Assembly: GCF_023065955.2 (NCBI RefSeq) | Contig: NW_026622808.1 | Span: 31,880,475 to 31,944,474, forward strand | Direction of reading: 5' to 3' | DNA length: 64,000 nt | From: Ursus arctos | Lineage: Eukaryota; Chordata; Mammalia; Carnivora; Ursidae | Shown here: one piece after another, positions 28,685 to 42,762 of the stretch | How the letters are laid out: each line of letters begins with the position of its first letter | How positions within the stretch are numbered: the stretch's first letter is position 1 | Notes under the pieces: model-generated | What the model saw: only the letters and a program-made list of their open reading frames with translations | Told to the model about the DNA's origin: nothing | The model's database searches: none | Made by a program: the position numbers and the translations under genes

Positions 28685-31600
28685 GTAAATGCTCCCCACA
28701 ATCTGCTCTCTGTGGGGTCCTACCCCCACCCCTCCACGAGTGTCGCACAGACCCCTCTCCGCTCAGCCCCTCCGCGTCGGGATCTAGGAGACCCCAGCCT
28801 CAGACCCCCGCAGGCTGCCTCACCGCTTACATTTACCGTGTTCTGGCCCGTTCACCCAGCGCCCACAGACCCAGCTCCCTGGCTTGCAGCGGCCGCTCCT
28901 GACCAGGTCGCAGGACAGCGGAGTGATGCACTGGGTGTTGGGGAGTTCGCGTCCTTCGCTCTGAGGGCCTCACGTTTTGTTAAACGAAAAAGGACAAAGG
29001 AGTGTACAGCGTCTCTGTGCTGACTAAAGGGTCCTTGCGGCTCCCGTTTCAAGGCCCGGGAAACCCACGTTTCTCCTGCAAGAATTCCGAGCACCTGTCT
29101 TAGCAGAGATGGGCCTCTGCGGCTACCGTGTCGGGGTCCCCCCAGACCGGGAGGGCTTTGAGAGCCCGGCTGGCGGCCGGTGAACCGAGGAAGGCCTTGC
29201 TCCCCGAGCACAGGAGAGCAGAGGAGGAGCCAACGTTTGGGTAGTGACTGCCCGCTGCCCTCTTCCTTCCTCTCCCTCAGGGCTGGAACAGGGTGGCGGA
29301 GAACGACCAGCTGTGGAGGTGAGCCGGGGCAGGGTCCGGTGGGAAGGCAGGTGTTTCTCGTGGGAGGCCGCGGACCTCCGAGTGTGTACTGAGGCGGCTT
29401 GTGCAGGGCTGCGTGGGGAGAGGCACGAGTGAGGCTCACAGCGAGGAAAGGTTCAGGAGACCAGGGCTACTGGGGAGGCCAACTGACCAGGGGCAGCCTG
29501 GGGGGCCGATGACTCTGTTTCCAGAAGCCTGTGTCTGAAGAAATGGAGCCTCTGCAACTTCTCCGGGTGCCTGGGCTCACAGACCTGGAAGCGGCTCTTC
29601 CTCCAACAAACGAAGCTGGAGCACCGGATGGCAGCCGTGAAGCCAGAGGACTTTCTCTTCAGAGAAGCGAGCGGGAACCTGGGTACGGGGATGGGGCGCC
29701 CGGGAAGAACGTGACAAACGGGTTTTAAGAAATGCACTATTTTCGTATGGTGACTAAGATAATATAATAAAAAATCATTAAAAAAAAAAAAAGAAATGCA
29801 CTATTTTCCCCCCTGTGTCTTCATTCAGTGAAGAGAAAGAAAATGACAGCTTCTGGCGCTGGGTTGCTGTGGTAGAGGTCACGGTCGGCCTGTGTCTTCT
29901 CTTGTCCCCCACGGTGCATGGAGAGACCAGAGTGATCTCTTCAGGAAATCAGGCCCCGTGTCTCCCTTTCTCCCAAGTCTTCCCGTCCCTCCTAGAATAA
30001 AAATGTTAAACAAAAAGGAACCTGGAGTAACAGGGCTTCTGCCCTTCACTTTATCCCTAGCGCCTCTTTTAAAACTCAGAACAGTTCTCCGATGGAGCCC
30101 TCTTTATCCCCATTTTACCCGTTAGGGAAACTGAAACGAAGGAGGGAAAGCAAGCCGGCCAGTGTCTCCCCAGTGGCCCGTCCGCCGTGGGAACCCATGT
30201 CTGGATGACTCTGCAGCCAGCTGCTTCTCTTCGCCATAGCTGTTTCCCAAACGGTCCTAAGAGGGTGCAGGAAAGCGTAGTTATCTTTCCAGAGTCCTCT
30301 TTATTCGATTGGACCATCCCTCCACTATCTGGTGGCCCAGTATTGCCTGTTTCCTTCCAGGAATCTTAGGACCTATGGCTTATCTGTCAGGATGTGGCCA
30401 CACAGTGGGTGCACAGGAGAAGTCCGTCCTTTGTACAGTGTCGTCAAAGCACAAGCTTTATGCCTGGGACGTGCAGGAGGTGAGTCTGGCCAGTGAGGAG
30501 CACAAGTAATGCCTCCCCTTGTCCATCCTGTGCCACACGGGCAACAAGTGCTGGGGGGATGGCACTTGGAATCGGTGACAGAAACAGAGTCTCAAATCCG
30601 GTCTTCTCATTGGTAATCTGTGACCTTTCCGTTTAGACTGTAGACACACACAAAACGCACTTTTTAACGTGTAGTTCTTTTTTTTTTTTTTTTTTTTAAG
30701 ATTTTATTTGTCAGAGTGCGAGCGCATGGGCACACAGGCAGGGGGAGAGGCAGGCAGGGGGAGAGGCAGCCTCCCCTCTGAGCAGTGAGCCAGATGGGGG
30801 ACTCGAGCCCAGGACCCTGGGATCCTGACCTGAGCCGAAGGCAGACACTTAACCGACTGAGCCACCCAGGCGTCCCTAATGTGTATTTGTATCTATACAT
30901 TTGTACAAGGACTTGTTTTCTATTGGTAACGTGGAATGGCTGTGAAATAAACTCAGGGTGTTGTACCTCTTCGTGACCTATTCTGCCTCTCTGTCAACTG
31001 TTGGCATTTGTTACGTTGGCTTTTTCAGAAAGTGGTCTCTAACACCGATCACTTCCAAGGCAGACAGAGGTCTTCTACATCAGGACCAATAAATGTGGTG
31101 CAAAAATCACTAGATGGGGGGCGCCTGGGTAGCGCAGTCGTTAAAGCGTCTGCCTTCGGCTCAGGGCGTGATCCCGGGGTTCCGGGATCGAGTCCCACAT
31201 CGGGCTCCTCCGCTAGGAGCCTGCTTCTTCCTCTCTCACTCGCCTGCTGTGTTCCCTCTCTCGCTGGCTGTCTCTCTGTCACATAAATAAATAAAATCTT
31301 TAAAAAAAAATCACTAGATGGGGAATTGGAAGACCCCAAAGTGGATCCCAAGTTATTGTATTTTCTTGGTTTTCTCTGTTTGCATTTTTCTCCTCTCCCT
31401 ATGGAAAGTATACAATGACACTTCTTCACATTGGGTCTTCTGAAGTAGGATAAATAAACCCTTTATGAATATATGAGGTGGCAGGAGAATGATGAAAAAA
31501 ATCTAGAAGGGACTCCTAAAGTTACACAATGTTATATGTCAATTACGTTTCACTAAAAGCTGAGAAAATCCGAAAGGTACTTTCTTGGATAAGTTGCTCC

Positions 31601-33852
31601 GGGGGAAACCAGTCACCATGTCCCTGAGGACATCCCAGCAGCCCAGTGGATGGTCCACTTGGCAAAGATCTCAGGCCTTCTGCCAACAGCCAACACCATC
31701 TTTGCAGTTATGCGAGCGAGCCACCTTGGAAGCTAACCTTCAGTCCTTCGGATTATTGTGTCCCCAGTCAACACGCGGAAACCAGATGAGGAACCCGAAA
31801 CCAGAGCCACTCAGTGACTCGTCTCCTGAATTTTCAACCAACAGAAGCTGTGTGAGAGAAACGTTTATTGCTCCGAGCTGCTCTAGCATTTTCTTAGGCA
31901 GCAACAGATAACCATTTTTCGTATCACTTTCCTTAAAATTTAAGATGTGGAAGAAGCTTTGGAACCAGGCAGTGGGAAGAAGCTGGAAAAATTCTGAGGA
32001 GAGTTTGGGACTTTGAGGAGACCTAGCAGAAACCCAGGGGCCTGTCATGAGGCTGCAAAGACTTAAAGGAAAATGTAAACAAGGCTATTGGAAGAAGAGG
32101 GAGAGGATAAAATGACCGTTAGATAAAAGAGAGCCAAGGATCGCTGGTTCTGAAAAATTGTAGCCTTTCAAGATGGCAAATGATGCAAAAATTTAAGATG
32201 TAGGCTCCAAGCAAGATCAACCCAGAGCAGTGTCAATAAGCCATTCTATAAAGGTGAAGCCAAAGGAGGGACTGCGGAATTCTTTACAGACCACAGAACG
32301 ATCTAAGGGGGTGCCTCAGAACTGTTAGTCAAGCAATGGACCTCAAAGTTTAAGGCCTTGTCCTCAGCAGCCCCTGGGATTTATCCCAAAGACTTGTGGA
32401 TGTGGCTCTTGTCTAATGACACCAACTCCAGTAAGTTTCTCGGAGACCCACTAAGTTCAAGGGAATCATACTGGCTGAAATGCTGCCAGCTTGAATTTAA
32501 AGGGGTTGAAATATCACAACAGGAAAAGAGGACTTTGAATCTTGAACTTTTACAAGGAAGAAGCAGCCTGTGAAACTATTCAGCTACAAAATTGGGCCAC
32601 CATATACAGACAGGGCAGAACCAAGAGCCTAGAAAGTGGAGCCAGGAGTCCTGAAGAATCTTTCCCAGGCGTTGAATCCTGATCAACATATTACAGCACG
32701 TTCTCTGTTGGATCTCAAATATTCTGCGTAGCAGTGATGCCCACCCCTCTACCTCCATTTTCCCTTTTTTTGGATGAAAGTGTCTATAATGTTATCTATG
32801 TTATAATCTCCTATCCTTGTATTTTGGGGATGGGGTCAGACAACTTGTATACTTCTGAGGTTTTCACATCAAGATGAACTGGATCTAACGAGCCTCATGT
32901 CATTAAACAATGAAATCTTGGATTTTGCGATGTTGCTGTAATGGTGAGATATTTGGGGGCATGGGAGATGGTGAATGTATTTTGTATGTGGGAGGGAGGT
33001 GAGTCATTAGGGACTGCAGGGTGGAGTGTATCAGCCAGTCTTGAAGATGGCCTCAGTCTTCCTTGTCCCCTATTCGTGATCCTAGATAGTCCACTCCCAC
33101 ACTGAATAGGGCTGACCTTTGTAACCAATTGGACATCGTGGAAATGATGGTGTGTGACTTCTGAAGCTATGTCGTAAAATACACTTCCTCTCTCTTGAGT
33201 CATTGGCTCCCAGAAAGCCAGCCACAGTATTATGAGGACCCTAAGAGACCCTACAGGGAAGGTCTGTGTGGTGAAGTACTGAGGGCTGCGGGTAGCCAGC
33301 ACCAACTTGCCAGCTGTATGAGTCAACCATCTTGAGCCTCCTCCTCGTGAAGCCGACTTCAATTCATAAGAGACCCTGAGCCACAACCACCTGGCCAAGC
33401 TGTACCTGAATTTCTAACAGAAACTGAGATAACAAAAACTTTTCTTTTAACCACACAGTTTTTTTGGAGAGGGTTTATTTTTATTTATTTTGCTTATTTA
33501 AAAAAACTCCAGTATAGTTAACATACAGCATTATATTAGCTTCAGGCATACAATATAGTGATTCAGCACTTCTTTACATCACCTGGTGCTCCTCATGACA
33601 AGTGCACTCCTTAATCCCCGTCACCTGTTTCCCTGTCACCCATCGCCTCCCCTCTGGTAACTGTTCTCTATAGTTGAGTTTGTTTTTTTGGTTTGTCTCT
33701 TTTCTGTTTCTTAAATTCCGCAGATGAGTGAAATCATATGGTCTTTGCTTTTCTCTGACTTATTTCACTTAGCATTATACCCTCTAGATCCATCCATATT
33801 GTTGCAAAAATGGCAAGATTTCATTCTTTTTCATGGCCAAGTAATATTCCAT

Positions 33853-33897
<45 letters not shown>

Positions 33898-36800
33898 GTA
33901 CGTACATACATACCAGTCTTCTTTATCCATTCATCTATCAATGGACATTTGAGTTGCTTCCATGTCTTGGCTATTGTAAATAATGCTGCAATGGACATAA
34001 GGATGCTCCTGTCTTTTCAAATTAGTGTTTTCCTTTTTTTCAGCTAAATACCCAGTAGTGGACTTGCTGGACCATGTGGTAGTTCTAGTTTTAATTTTTT
34101 GAAACGTCATACTGTTTTCCACAGTGGCTGCCCCAGTTTGCATTCTCACCAACAGGGCACAAGGGTTCCTTTTTCTCTGCACCCTTGCGGACACTTGTTG
34201 GTTGTTGCATTTTTTATTTTAGCCACTCTGACAGGTGTGAGGTGATATTTCATTGTGGTTTTGATTTTAAGCCACTCAATCTGGAGATGATTTATTGCAC
34301 AACAATAGATAACACTACACAGGCAACCTGTTAAGCGTTACAAATCAAATTGGTGATTACGTTTGGGGGGTGTGGGGAAGTTAATAGAGCAAGTACAAGT
34401 GGGCTTAGAAGTAGTTATTATCAATGTGTAATAACTAAATTTCGCATTTATTTTTGTGTTCTTTTTGTATGATATGCTTCACAATTTTTTAAAGGTTAAA
34501 GAAAATCTAGAAGGGAAACGGTTTCTTCTGTGTTATTGGCAATGTACAAGATCGATGATGGAGTAACAATTAAGAGAGTTGATATTCTTTGAATTCCAAC
34601 TGTTGACGAGGCAGAATTCTTTTTTCTTTTTTTAAAGACGTATTTATTTACTTGGGAGGGAAGGGAGAGGGAGACAGAAATCCAAGCAGACTCTGCACCG
34701 AACATGGAGCCTGACGAGGGGCTCAATCTCACAACCCTGAGATCACGACCTGAGTTGAAACCCAGTTAGACGCCTAACCAACTGCGCCACCCTGGCATCC
34801 CTAGGCAGAATTCTAAGAATCTTTCATGTGCTGTGAAATGTAATACAACAGCCCTGTAAGAAGCCACAATGGTAAGTAACTTGCTGGTTGTAACACCTTT
34901 AGTAAGAGGCAGAACTGACTTGAGCCCAGAGGCCTGATTGTTCTTTATGCCCACCACATAGTGAGATCTTCCCTTTGAATATACTGCGTTGTTCCTTTTG
35001 TGTTCACTACCCCTCAAATAATTGAGATGTTTAGAATTTTCTTATTCTTTCCCAGAAGCGAGAAATGGATCTGATTTGGAGGAGAGTTCCAAATAAACAC
35101 TGGCAAAAAGAAAGCCCAGTAGGTGTGAAGAGTTCCTTGTGTTCCTCTCATTCTCTAGGGCACCATGATCTGGTCCAGCCCAGTCCAGCAGTCTAGTATC
35201 ATGCGTCTGGCGACCCTCCCTCAAATGCATCTTGCGTTCACTGTGGATTTGGAGGGAACTGTCAAAGTGTGGAATTGTCAGGATGAGGATGCCCTGGCTA
35301 CTCTCACCATGCCTTGGACCTGTTTTTCCTTGGAAATCTGTCTCACAAATGATGGCCCATTCCTGATGGTAAGTGAGCACTGCTCCTAGAGAGGGCCCAC
35401 AAAACAAAATGCCTTGCTGCCTTGACAGATGTTATGGCCCCATGACTGTCACATCACTGTCTATCTTCCTGGAGTCATCCCTACCACATACCCTGAGAGT
35501 CCAAACATACCCATGAATGTTGGCCCTATAAACCTCGCTACCATCTTGGCCTTTGCTCTACCACAAGTACATTTCCCTAGTCATTCTTCCAGAAAAGAAA
35601 AAAAAAGTGTCCCTGAATGATTTCCTATCTATGTCTCTTCTTTCAAATGTGTATTATACAGTACTTGACCTTGGACAGGGATTATGAAGAGAGAGCTGTG
35701 GGTTTGGGAAGACATTGAGGGGGGAAAAATAGTGTCGATGTGCTATGAGTGACTATTCTTGAGAAGAGTGCTTTGAGGCTTAGAAAGTTTTATTCCTTGG
35801 GATCATTCTCACGATGCTGAGACAGCTTGTCACCTCCACTGGGGGATCGAAGAAACCATAGTGTGTTTCGCAGCTGACAGTGCTGCCTTCTGTGTGCTCT
35901 CGGATTTCCTGTCTCCTTCCGTTGACGTGGTGGTGGTGCTTTGGTTTCAGGTAGGCAACTCTGAAGGCGACATCTACACACTGACAGTGCCTGAGCTAAG
36001 GGGTGTCTCTAAAGTCAATGCATTTAAATATAGTGTTGACCTCCTACACTGCTCTCCCGACAAGAAATGGATCTTTGCATCTGGGACACATCAGAATATC
36101 TTGCCCGTGGTAGGTGTTGCTCTGCGCCTTAACTTTGGGAGGAGAGGGTCAACATTAGGAAGGTGGGGTTCAGGAAGTGTTGGAGAACCTGCAGAACTCA
36201 GGGAGGATCGCACAGGGTGCTCCCTCATCTCAAAAGCCATATCACATGTAAAATCCATTTTTGTAGCCAAGAAATAATGTTCTTTGAAGTGATAGTATCA
36301 AGTTGCAAGAAAAAAAAAAGTTTGTTGGGGCTCCTGGGTGGCTCAGTCGTTAAGCATCTGCCTTCGGCTCAGGGCGTGATCCTGGAGTTCTGGGATCAAG
36401 CCCCACATCAGGCTCTTCCTCTGGGAGCCTGCTTCTTTCTCTCCCACTCCTCCTGCTTGTGTTCCCTGTCTCACTGGCTGTCTCTCTCCCTGTCCAATGA
36501 ATAAATAAAATCTTAAAAAAAAAAAAAGTTTGTTAATGAAAATTTGCTCATGAAGCCTGAATCAGCCAAAGAGCTAGAGGAGGTGAGAGAGCTCTCAAGA
36601 AAGCAGGATCTTGGGCGCCTGGGTGGCACAGCGGTTGGGCATCTGCCTTCGGCTCAGGGCGTGATCCCGGCGTTGTGGGATCGAGCCCCACATCAGGCTC
36701 CTCCGCTATGAGCCTGCTTCTTCCTCTCCCACTCCCCCTGCTTGTGTTCCCTCTCTCGCTGGCTGTCTCTATCTCTGTCAGATAAATAAATAAAATCTTT

Positions 36801-39745
36801 AAAAAAAAAAAAAAAGAAAGCAGGATCTTTGGTAACCTTGCTCATTTTAGCTTTCCTTACTTTACGTTTATCTACCTTGGCTGGAAAGGACAAAAGTCTG
36901 GAAGTAAATAAGAACGTAACAGCCTCCGAATGTCCCTCTGAGAAAGTCTGTGGCCCTTGAGTCCGCCATTTTTACCAGTGGCGTGCGTGGACCACACACC
37001 AGAGAGCAAGGAGCTAAGAGGAGTCAGTGAAAGCCAAACAGCCCTCGACCAGTTCTCCAAGAAGGGAAAAATCTATCCAACCAATGGCAGCTTGATGTGG
37101 GTTCCAATGTGGCCAGATGACTTTCTAACTCCGCGGCATGCCAGAAGAGCAGCTTTGGGGACTTTGCTCTAGGCGTGACCGTGACAGGCAGGAGAGGAAG
37201 ACAGTCCTTGGATGTCAGATGACAAGCAGGGAATACTCAGTGTTCCTAAGATTCAGAATAAAGCTTTGGCTACAAAGCAAGGATTTTTGTTTTGTTTTGT
37301 TTTGTTTAAGTAGGCTCCATGCCCAATGTAGGGCTTGAACTCATGACCCTGAGATCAAGAGTCACATGCTCTGTTGACTGAGCCAGTCAGGCGTCCCAGA
37401 AAACCAGGACTTTTAAGGAGGCTTTTCTGGAGTCGCTCCTGTCCTGACGTGCTGTAAATTCTCCTTTCACCCGACTACATGTGCAATAATCTCTCCATAG
37501 GTGTTTCTCACAGAGAGCTTGCTGAAACCGTCAGAAGGCAAAAGCCCTCTGTCGCTCTCCATCCCGTTTTCATCATGCTGCAGAGCCTGCTGGGCCCCAA
37601 GGAGGACAAGCAGGATCACGGTGATGTACCGAAGAGGCTCTTGCAAGAAGACGGGATTTACCACCTTTGAGCTAATGGCTAAGAGGACGGGGGACCAAAC
37701 AGACATGCAGGGTAGGCTGTGCCACACCAGAGACACGGTTTCTAGTCCCTTCCACGCATGCATTCTTTGGGAGCTATAACTCTGTGGAAAGGGGGCGGGG
37801 GATTTCTTTAGCTGGGGGCTAACCCCTGCCTGCGTGCCTCTCACGCCCGTGCTCTGACCTCCACTCCACTCCACCCCGCTCTTGGGCAGGTCTGTCTAGA
37901 TTCCCATCCTGCCTTAGGGCCTGGGTCCCAATGCCTCCTCCATGCCTGAGCTGTTCCCGTCCACCGCCCCGCCCGCTCCTGGGTCCGGGCACCCGTTACT
38001 GTGGTCTGTGCAGTGTATTTGTCGCTGGCCTACCCTTCGTTTTCCTCACCAGACTGAGGTCCCATGAAAGCAGGGAGTGTGTGTTTTCACTCGGTGTAAA
38101 GCTCTCCTGCTGGCTAAAGGATCCGCAGTTTGCCTGCACGTGCGTGTGTGTTTCACACAAACACAGCCCGCCAGATTGCAACTTTCCTGTTGCCGCTTCA
38201 TATGGAGAGTCCTATCTGGATGGGCGTCGGGGACGGAAATACGGTTGTCTTCGAGAGTGGGCCGTCCTTATTCCTCTTCACCATCAGTGGCCACCTGCTG
38301 CAACGATTTGAGGACCACCAGAGGACCATCGGCAACTTGTGGGTGGTAGGTATGAGCCTCCCCGCCCGCTGCTCTTTGCTTGGACTCTGGGCCACTCACC
38401 CCGGGTGTCCTTTGAAGGATCCGGTGCACGTCCTCACCACCTCCACGGATGACTCTCTGCATCTGTACATGTGGGACGAGGAAGGCCGTTACCCGCACCT
38501 CAAGAGCTGCTGTCACCTGGAGCACGTGGGGAATGACCCGGCGCCGAGCTGGTAAGCCCTGCTTTGTGACCTGACCTTTCCTTAAAGATTGCAAATTTCC
38601 ATATAAAAAAATGAAGGGATAATAAGTGAGGTTTTTTCAAAAAATTTTTTTGAGGAGATATATATATATATCTCCATAAACAAACTTATGTCCAAAAAGA
38701 GAATTGCTAGTCCTTGGAATATGTTCACGGCCCTTGCAGTACATTTCAAAAGGCTTTCCAAAAGGGCCCCCACTTGTTTGCCCACAGCAGAATATGGAAC
38801 ATTTCTATCCTCAATATCCTGTCTCTACTTGCAAGGTTTATACCTTTTTTTGAGTTCATTAGTCATTTGGGTCGCTTTTCTTTTTTCTTTTCTTTTTTCT
38901 TTCTTTCTTTCTTTCTTCCTTTCTTTCTTTCTTTCTTTTTTTCTTTCCTTTTTTTTTTTTTTTACAATTTTATTTATCTGAGAGAGAGAGAGAGCATGAG
39001 CAAGGGGGCAGAGGCAGAGGGAGAAGCAGGTTCCCCACTGAGCAGGGAGCCCGATGCGGGGCTCCACACCAGGACCCCGGGATCATGACCTGAGCCGAAG
39101 GCAGACGCTTAACCGACTGAGCCACCCGGCTGCCCCTGGGGTGCTTCTTTAGTGAGCTGTTTTTATCTCCATTTTAGTTTTCTTGTAGATTGCTTGCCTT
39201 CATTGTTTTTCTTGAGATTTTCCATAGTATCCATAGAGGTCTTGTCCTTTATATACGTCCTGGCTTGTCCTTATAATGTTTACTTTTGGCAAGATCTAAC
39301 AAAATACAAAATATGTATTCTTCAAGCTGCCGGTACCACTAGCAGGAATTTGACAGTCAACCTCCACCAATTAGAAATTCGTTGGCTGTTTATTGCAACA
39401 TGAGTTGTGATTGCCAAATGCTGGAAACTCTCTAACTGCCTAAACATAAGAGATTGTTTAAATTACTATGACATATCCACATCATGGAGTATTGTGCAGC
39501 TGTAATCAGGATCTCTATGTTCGGATAAATTATTTCCAGGGTTATGGAGGCAAAAAAATTTTTAATTGTATATAACTGATATATAATTATACTTAGCAGA
39601 TTTTATTTTTTGCTCTTTATCATATCTAATAAATCTTAGCCTACTCTAAGTCATAAATGCTTTTCTCCTTTCAATAATTAAAAAAAATTTTTTTGAGATT
39701 CGTTTATTTTAGAGAGCACAAGTAGGGGGAGGGGCGATAGGAGGG

Positions 39746-39786
<41 letters not shown>

Positions 39787-41159
39787 AGACTCCCCACTGA
39801 CAGGGGAGCCAGGCTCAGAGCTTGATCTTGACCCTGAGATCAGGACCTGAACTGAAATCAAGAGTCAGGATGCTTGACCAGCTGAGCCACCCAGGCGCCT
39901 CTCAATAATTTTAAATACTTCCCCTTCGTATCACATGGTCCAAACTATGTAGCATTATGGTTTTATCTGTCTAATTTTTTAACAATGCAAAGAAATTTAG
40001 TCTTCCCCAAATAGAATCCAGTTATCCAGCACAGTCTGAGTTTTGACAGAACCGTAGTCTTTTTAATCAGAAGTACACTCAAACCGCAGAATATTTCCAT
40101 CATCCCCAAAGTTTTCTTAGGCTCCATTGCAGGCTGTCCCTCCTTCCATCCCCACACCAGGCAACCACTGATCTGCTTTCTGTCCTTATTGATTAGTTTA
40201 AATTTTCTAAACTTTTATGTAAATGGAATTAGACAGTACATATTCCTTTTGTGTCTCGCTTCTTTCAGTGAGCGTGGTGGTTCTGAGATTCACCCTTGTC
40301 GAGTGTATTGGGAGCGCCCTCCCTTTTGCCACTGAGTGGTCAGTGCCCTGTCGTGTAGCTGGGCCCCGGTCCATCAGCTCGCCAGCTGAGGGTCATTTAT
40401 GTTGATTCTAGCTTGGGATGAACATGTTTTCGTATTTACCTACGAGTGGAACTGTCGGGGCACACGATGTTTGATTTTATAAGAAACTGCCAAACCCTTT
40501 CCTAGGGGGCTATACGTTTTCGCATTCCCACTTGGTCTTGTTCTGGTTTTGTTTTGTTTATTTATTTTACATTCTAATATGTGTGTAGTGTGCTCTTATT
40601 AGAGTTGTGTATTTCCCTAATGATGTCAAGCAGCTTTTCATTTGCTTTTTTGCCATCCAGATATCTTCTTTGGTGAAGCACTGTGTACATTTTTTAGTTG
40701 GGTTGTTTATTAATATCTAGTTTTGATAGTTCTTTATATATTTGGAATATAAATTTTTTATCAGATAAGGATTTGCAAATATTTTCTCCCACTTCGTGGT
40801 TTGTCTTTCTACTCTAACAGTGTCTTCCAAAGAGCAGGTGTCCTTATTTTGGTGAATCTCCAACTTTTCTTCTAAAATGATTGGCTCTGGATGTTATATC
40901 TAAGAAATCTTTGCCTAACCCAAGGTCACTAAGGTTTTCCCCTTTGTTTTTATAAAAATTGTATAGTTTGAGATTTTATGTTTTAGTCTGTTATCCATTT
41001 TGAATTAAATTTTATATAGGATAAGATATAGATCAAGGTTTCCTTTTTTTTTTCTTTCTTTTTTTTTTTAATACAGGTATTTATTCAGCACCATTTGTGG
41101 GGGAGGGGAAACCTATTCTTTCTCCACTGAATTCCCTTTACATCTTTGCCAAAAATTGA

Positions 41160-41198
<39 letters not shown>

Positions 41199-42731
41199 AT
41201 GTATGTATGTTAATTTCAAGATTCTTTTGTTCCAAGGACCAATGTGTCTATCCTTTCTATAATAACACACTACTTTGAAAGTGTAACTTCATTGAAATTT
41301 TAAAATCTGATGATATGAGTCCTCCACTTTTTTCTTTTGCAAAATTACTTTGGCTATTCTGGTTCCCTTGTTTTCTACACATTTTATGTTTGCTTTTTGT
41401 TTTTCTACACATATTTTAGAATAAGTTTGTAAATGTCTATACAAATTCTGCCGGGGAGGCGCCTGGCTGGCTCAGTCTGTGAAGCATGTGACTCTTGATC
41501 TTGGGGTGGTGAGGTTGAGTCCCACATTGGTCTTGGAGGTTACTTAAGGGAATTAAAAAAATAGAATTAGGGGCTCCTGGCTGGCTCAGTCAGAAGAGCG
41601 TGCAACCTTGATCTCGGTCGGGGTCATGAGTTTGAGCCCCAAGTTGGGTATAGAGATTAAATTAAAAAAAAATAGAATCCTAGTTGGACACACAAAAAAT
41701 TCTGCTGGAGTTTCTACTGGAATTCTATTGGGTCTACAAATCTGGGAAGAAAATGGCATCTTTACAATTGAGTCTTCCGATCAGTGAACCTTATGTCTCT
41801 CAATTTATTTACATCTTCCCTATTTTATCAAGTGTTCTAGTTTTCAGGCACAGATTTTGCAAAGATTTGGTAAGACTCTACCTAAGTATTTAGTGGTTTG
41901 AGTGCTGTAACAGTAATGTCTTCAGTTTTCAATTTTTCACTAGTAGTATGTAGAAATGATTGACTTTTAAAATACTAATTTTATATCCTGCGATCTTGCT
42001 AAACTATTATTCAAATAGCTCTTATTGTCTATAGATATTTTGTGATTTTCCATGTATACAATCATGTCATCTGTCAACAGAGACAGTTTTTCTCCCCTTG
42101 CTTTCCAATCCATAGGTCTTTTATTCCTTGTTCTTGACTTATTGCATTGGATATAACTTTCAATAGCAGGGGTGCCTGGCTGGCTCAGTTGGTAGAGCAT
42201 GAGGCCCTTAATCTTGGGATCATGAGTTCAAGCCCCACGTTGAGTGTGGAGTTTACTTAATAATAATAATAACCTTCAGTAACAACATTGGAGTGGACAG
42301 CAGATATCCTTGCTTTTTATAGGAAGTGTTGGGTCTTTCACCATTATGATATTCACTGTATGTTCTCGTAGTTGCCCTTTACTATGTTGAGGAAGTTCCA
42401 TTCTAGTCCTGGTTTGCTGAGGGTTTTTATCATCAATAGATGTTTAATTTTGCCAATGCTTTTCCTGCGTCAATTACTATGAGCATATGATTTTTCCTTT
42501 TTAGATTGTTAATAAGACAAATTACAGTGATTGATTTTTCTTTTTAAGATTTTATTGATTAGAGAGAGAGTGAGCATGCATGAGCAGGGAGAGAGGGAGA
42601 GGGAGAAGCAGACTCCCTGCTGAGCGGGGAGCCTGATGCAGGGCTTGATCCCAGGACTTCATAACTGTGAATTCTTTTTAAGAATTTTTTTTAAAGTTTC
42701 TATTTATTTGAGAGAGAGCATGGGCATGCGA

Positions 42732-42762
<31 letters not shown>

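Larger units (their letters stand above)
31570..34325 (+). mobile_element. MaLR-type LTR retrotransposon with both LTRs, split by an L1
   Basis: Two same-orientation LTR-like stretches end alike: GGCAGCAACAGATAAC at about 31900 and CACAACAATAGATAAC at about 34305. Left LTR 31570-31915 has CAGGCCTTCTGCCAACAGCC and GAGCGAGCCACCTTGGAAG; right LTR 33040-33465 has CCAGCACCAACTTGCCAGC and resumes at 34263 (TTTTAAGCCACTCAATCTGG). Between them lies internal sequence (GAAGAAGCTGGAAAAATTC) like that of MLT1/MST-type elements. All frames are broken; no functional gene remains. Confidence 0.65.

Noticed and set aside
28852..29439. 195-codon open frame on the minus strand
   Set aside because: Antisense to FBXW12 exon 2 and flanking introns; no domain.
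38163..38174. Alternative FBXW12 exon 8 acceptor eight bases downstream
   Set aside because: It would shift the reading frame; the upstream AG restores the human-like AxxIA(S/T)F sequence.
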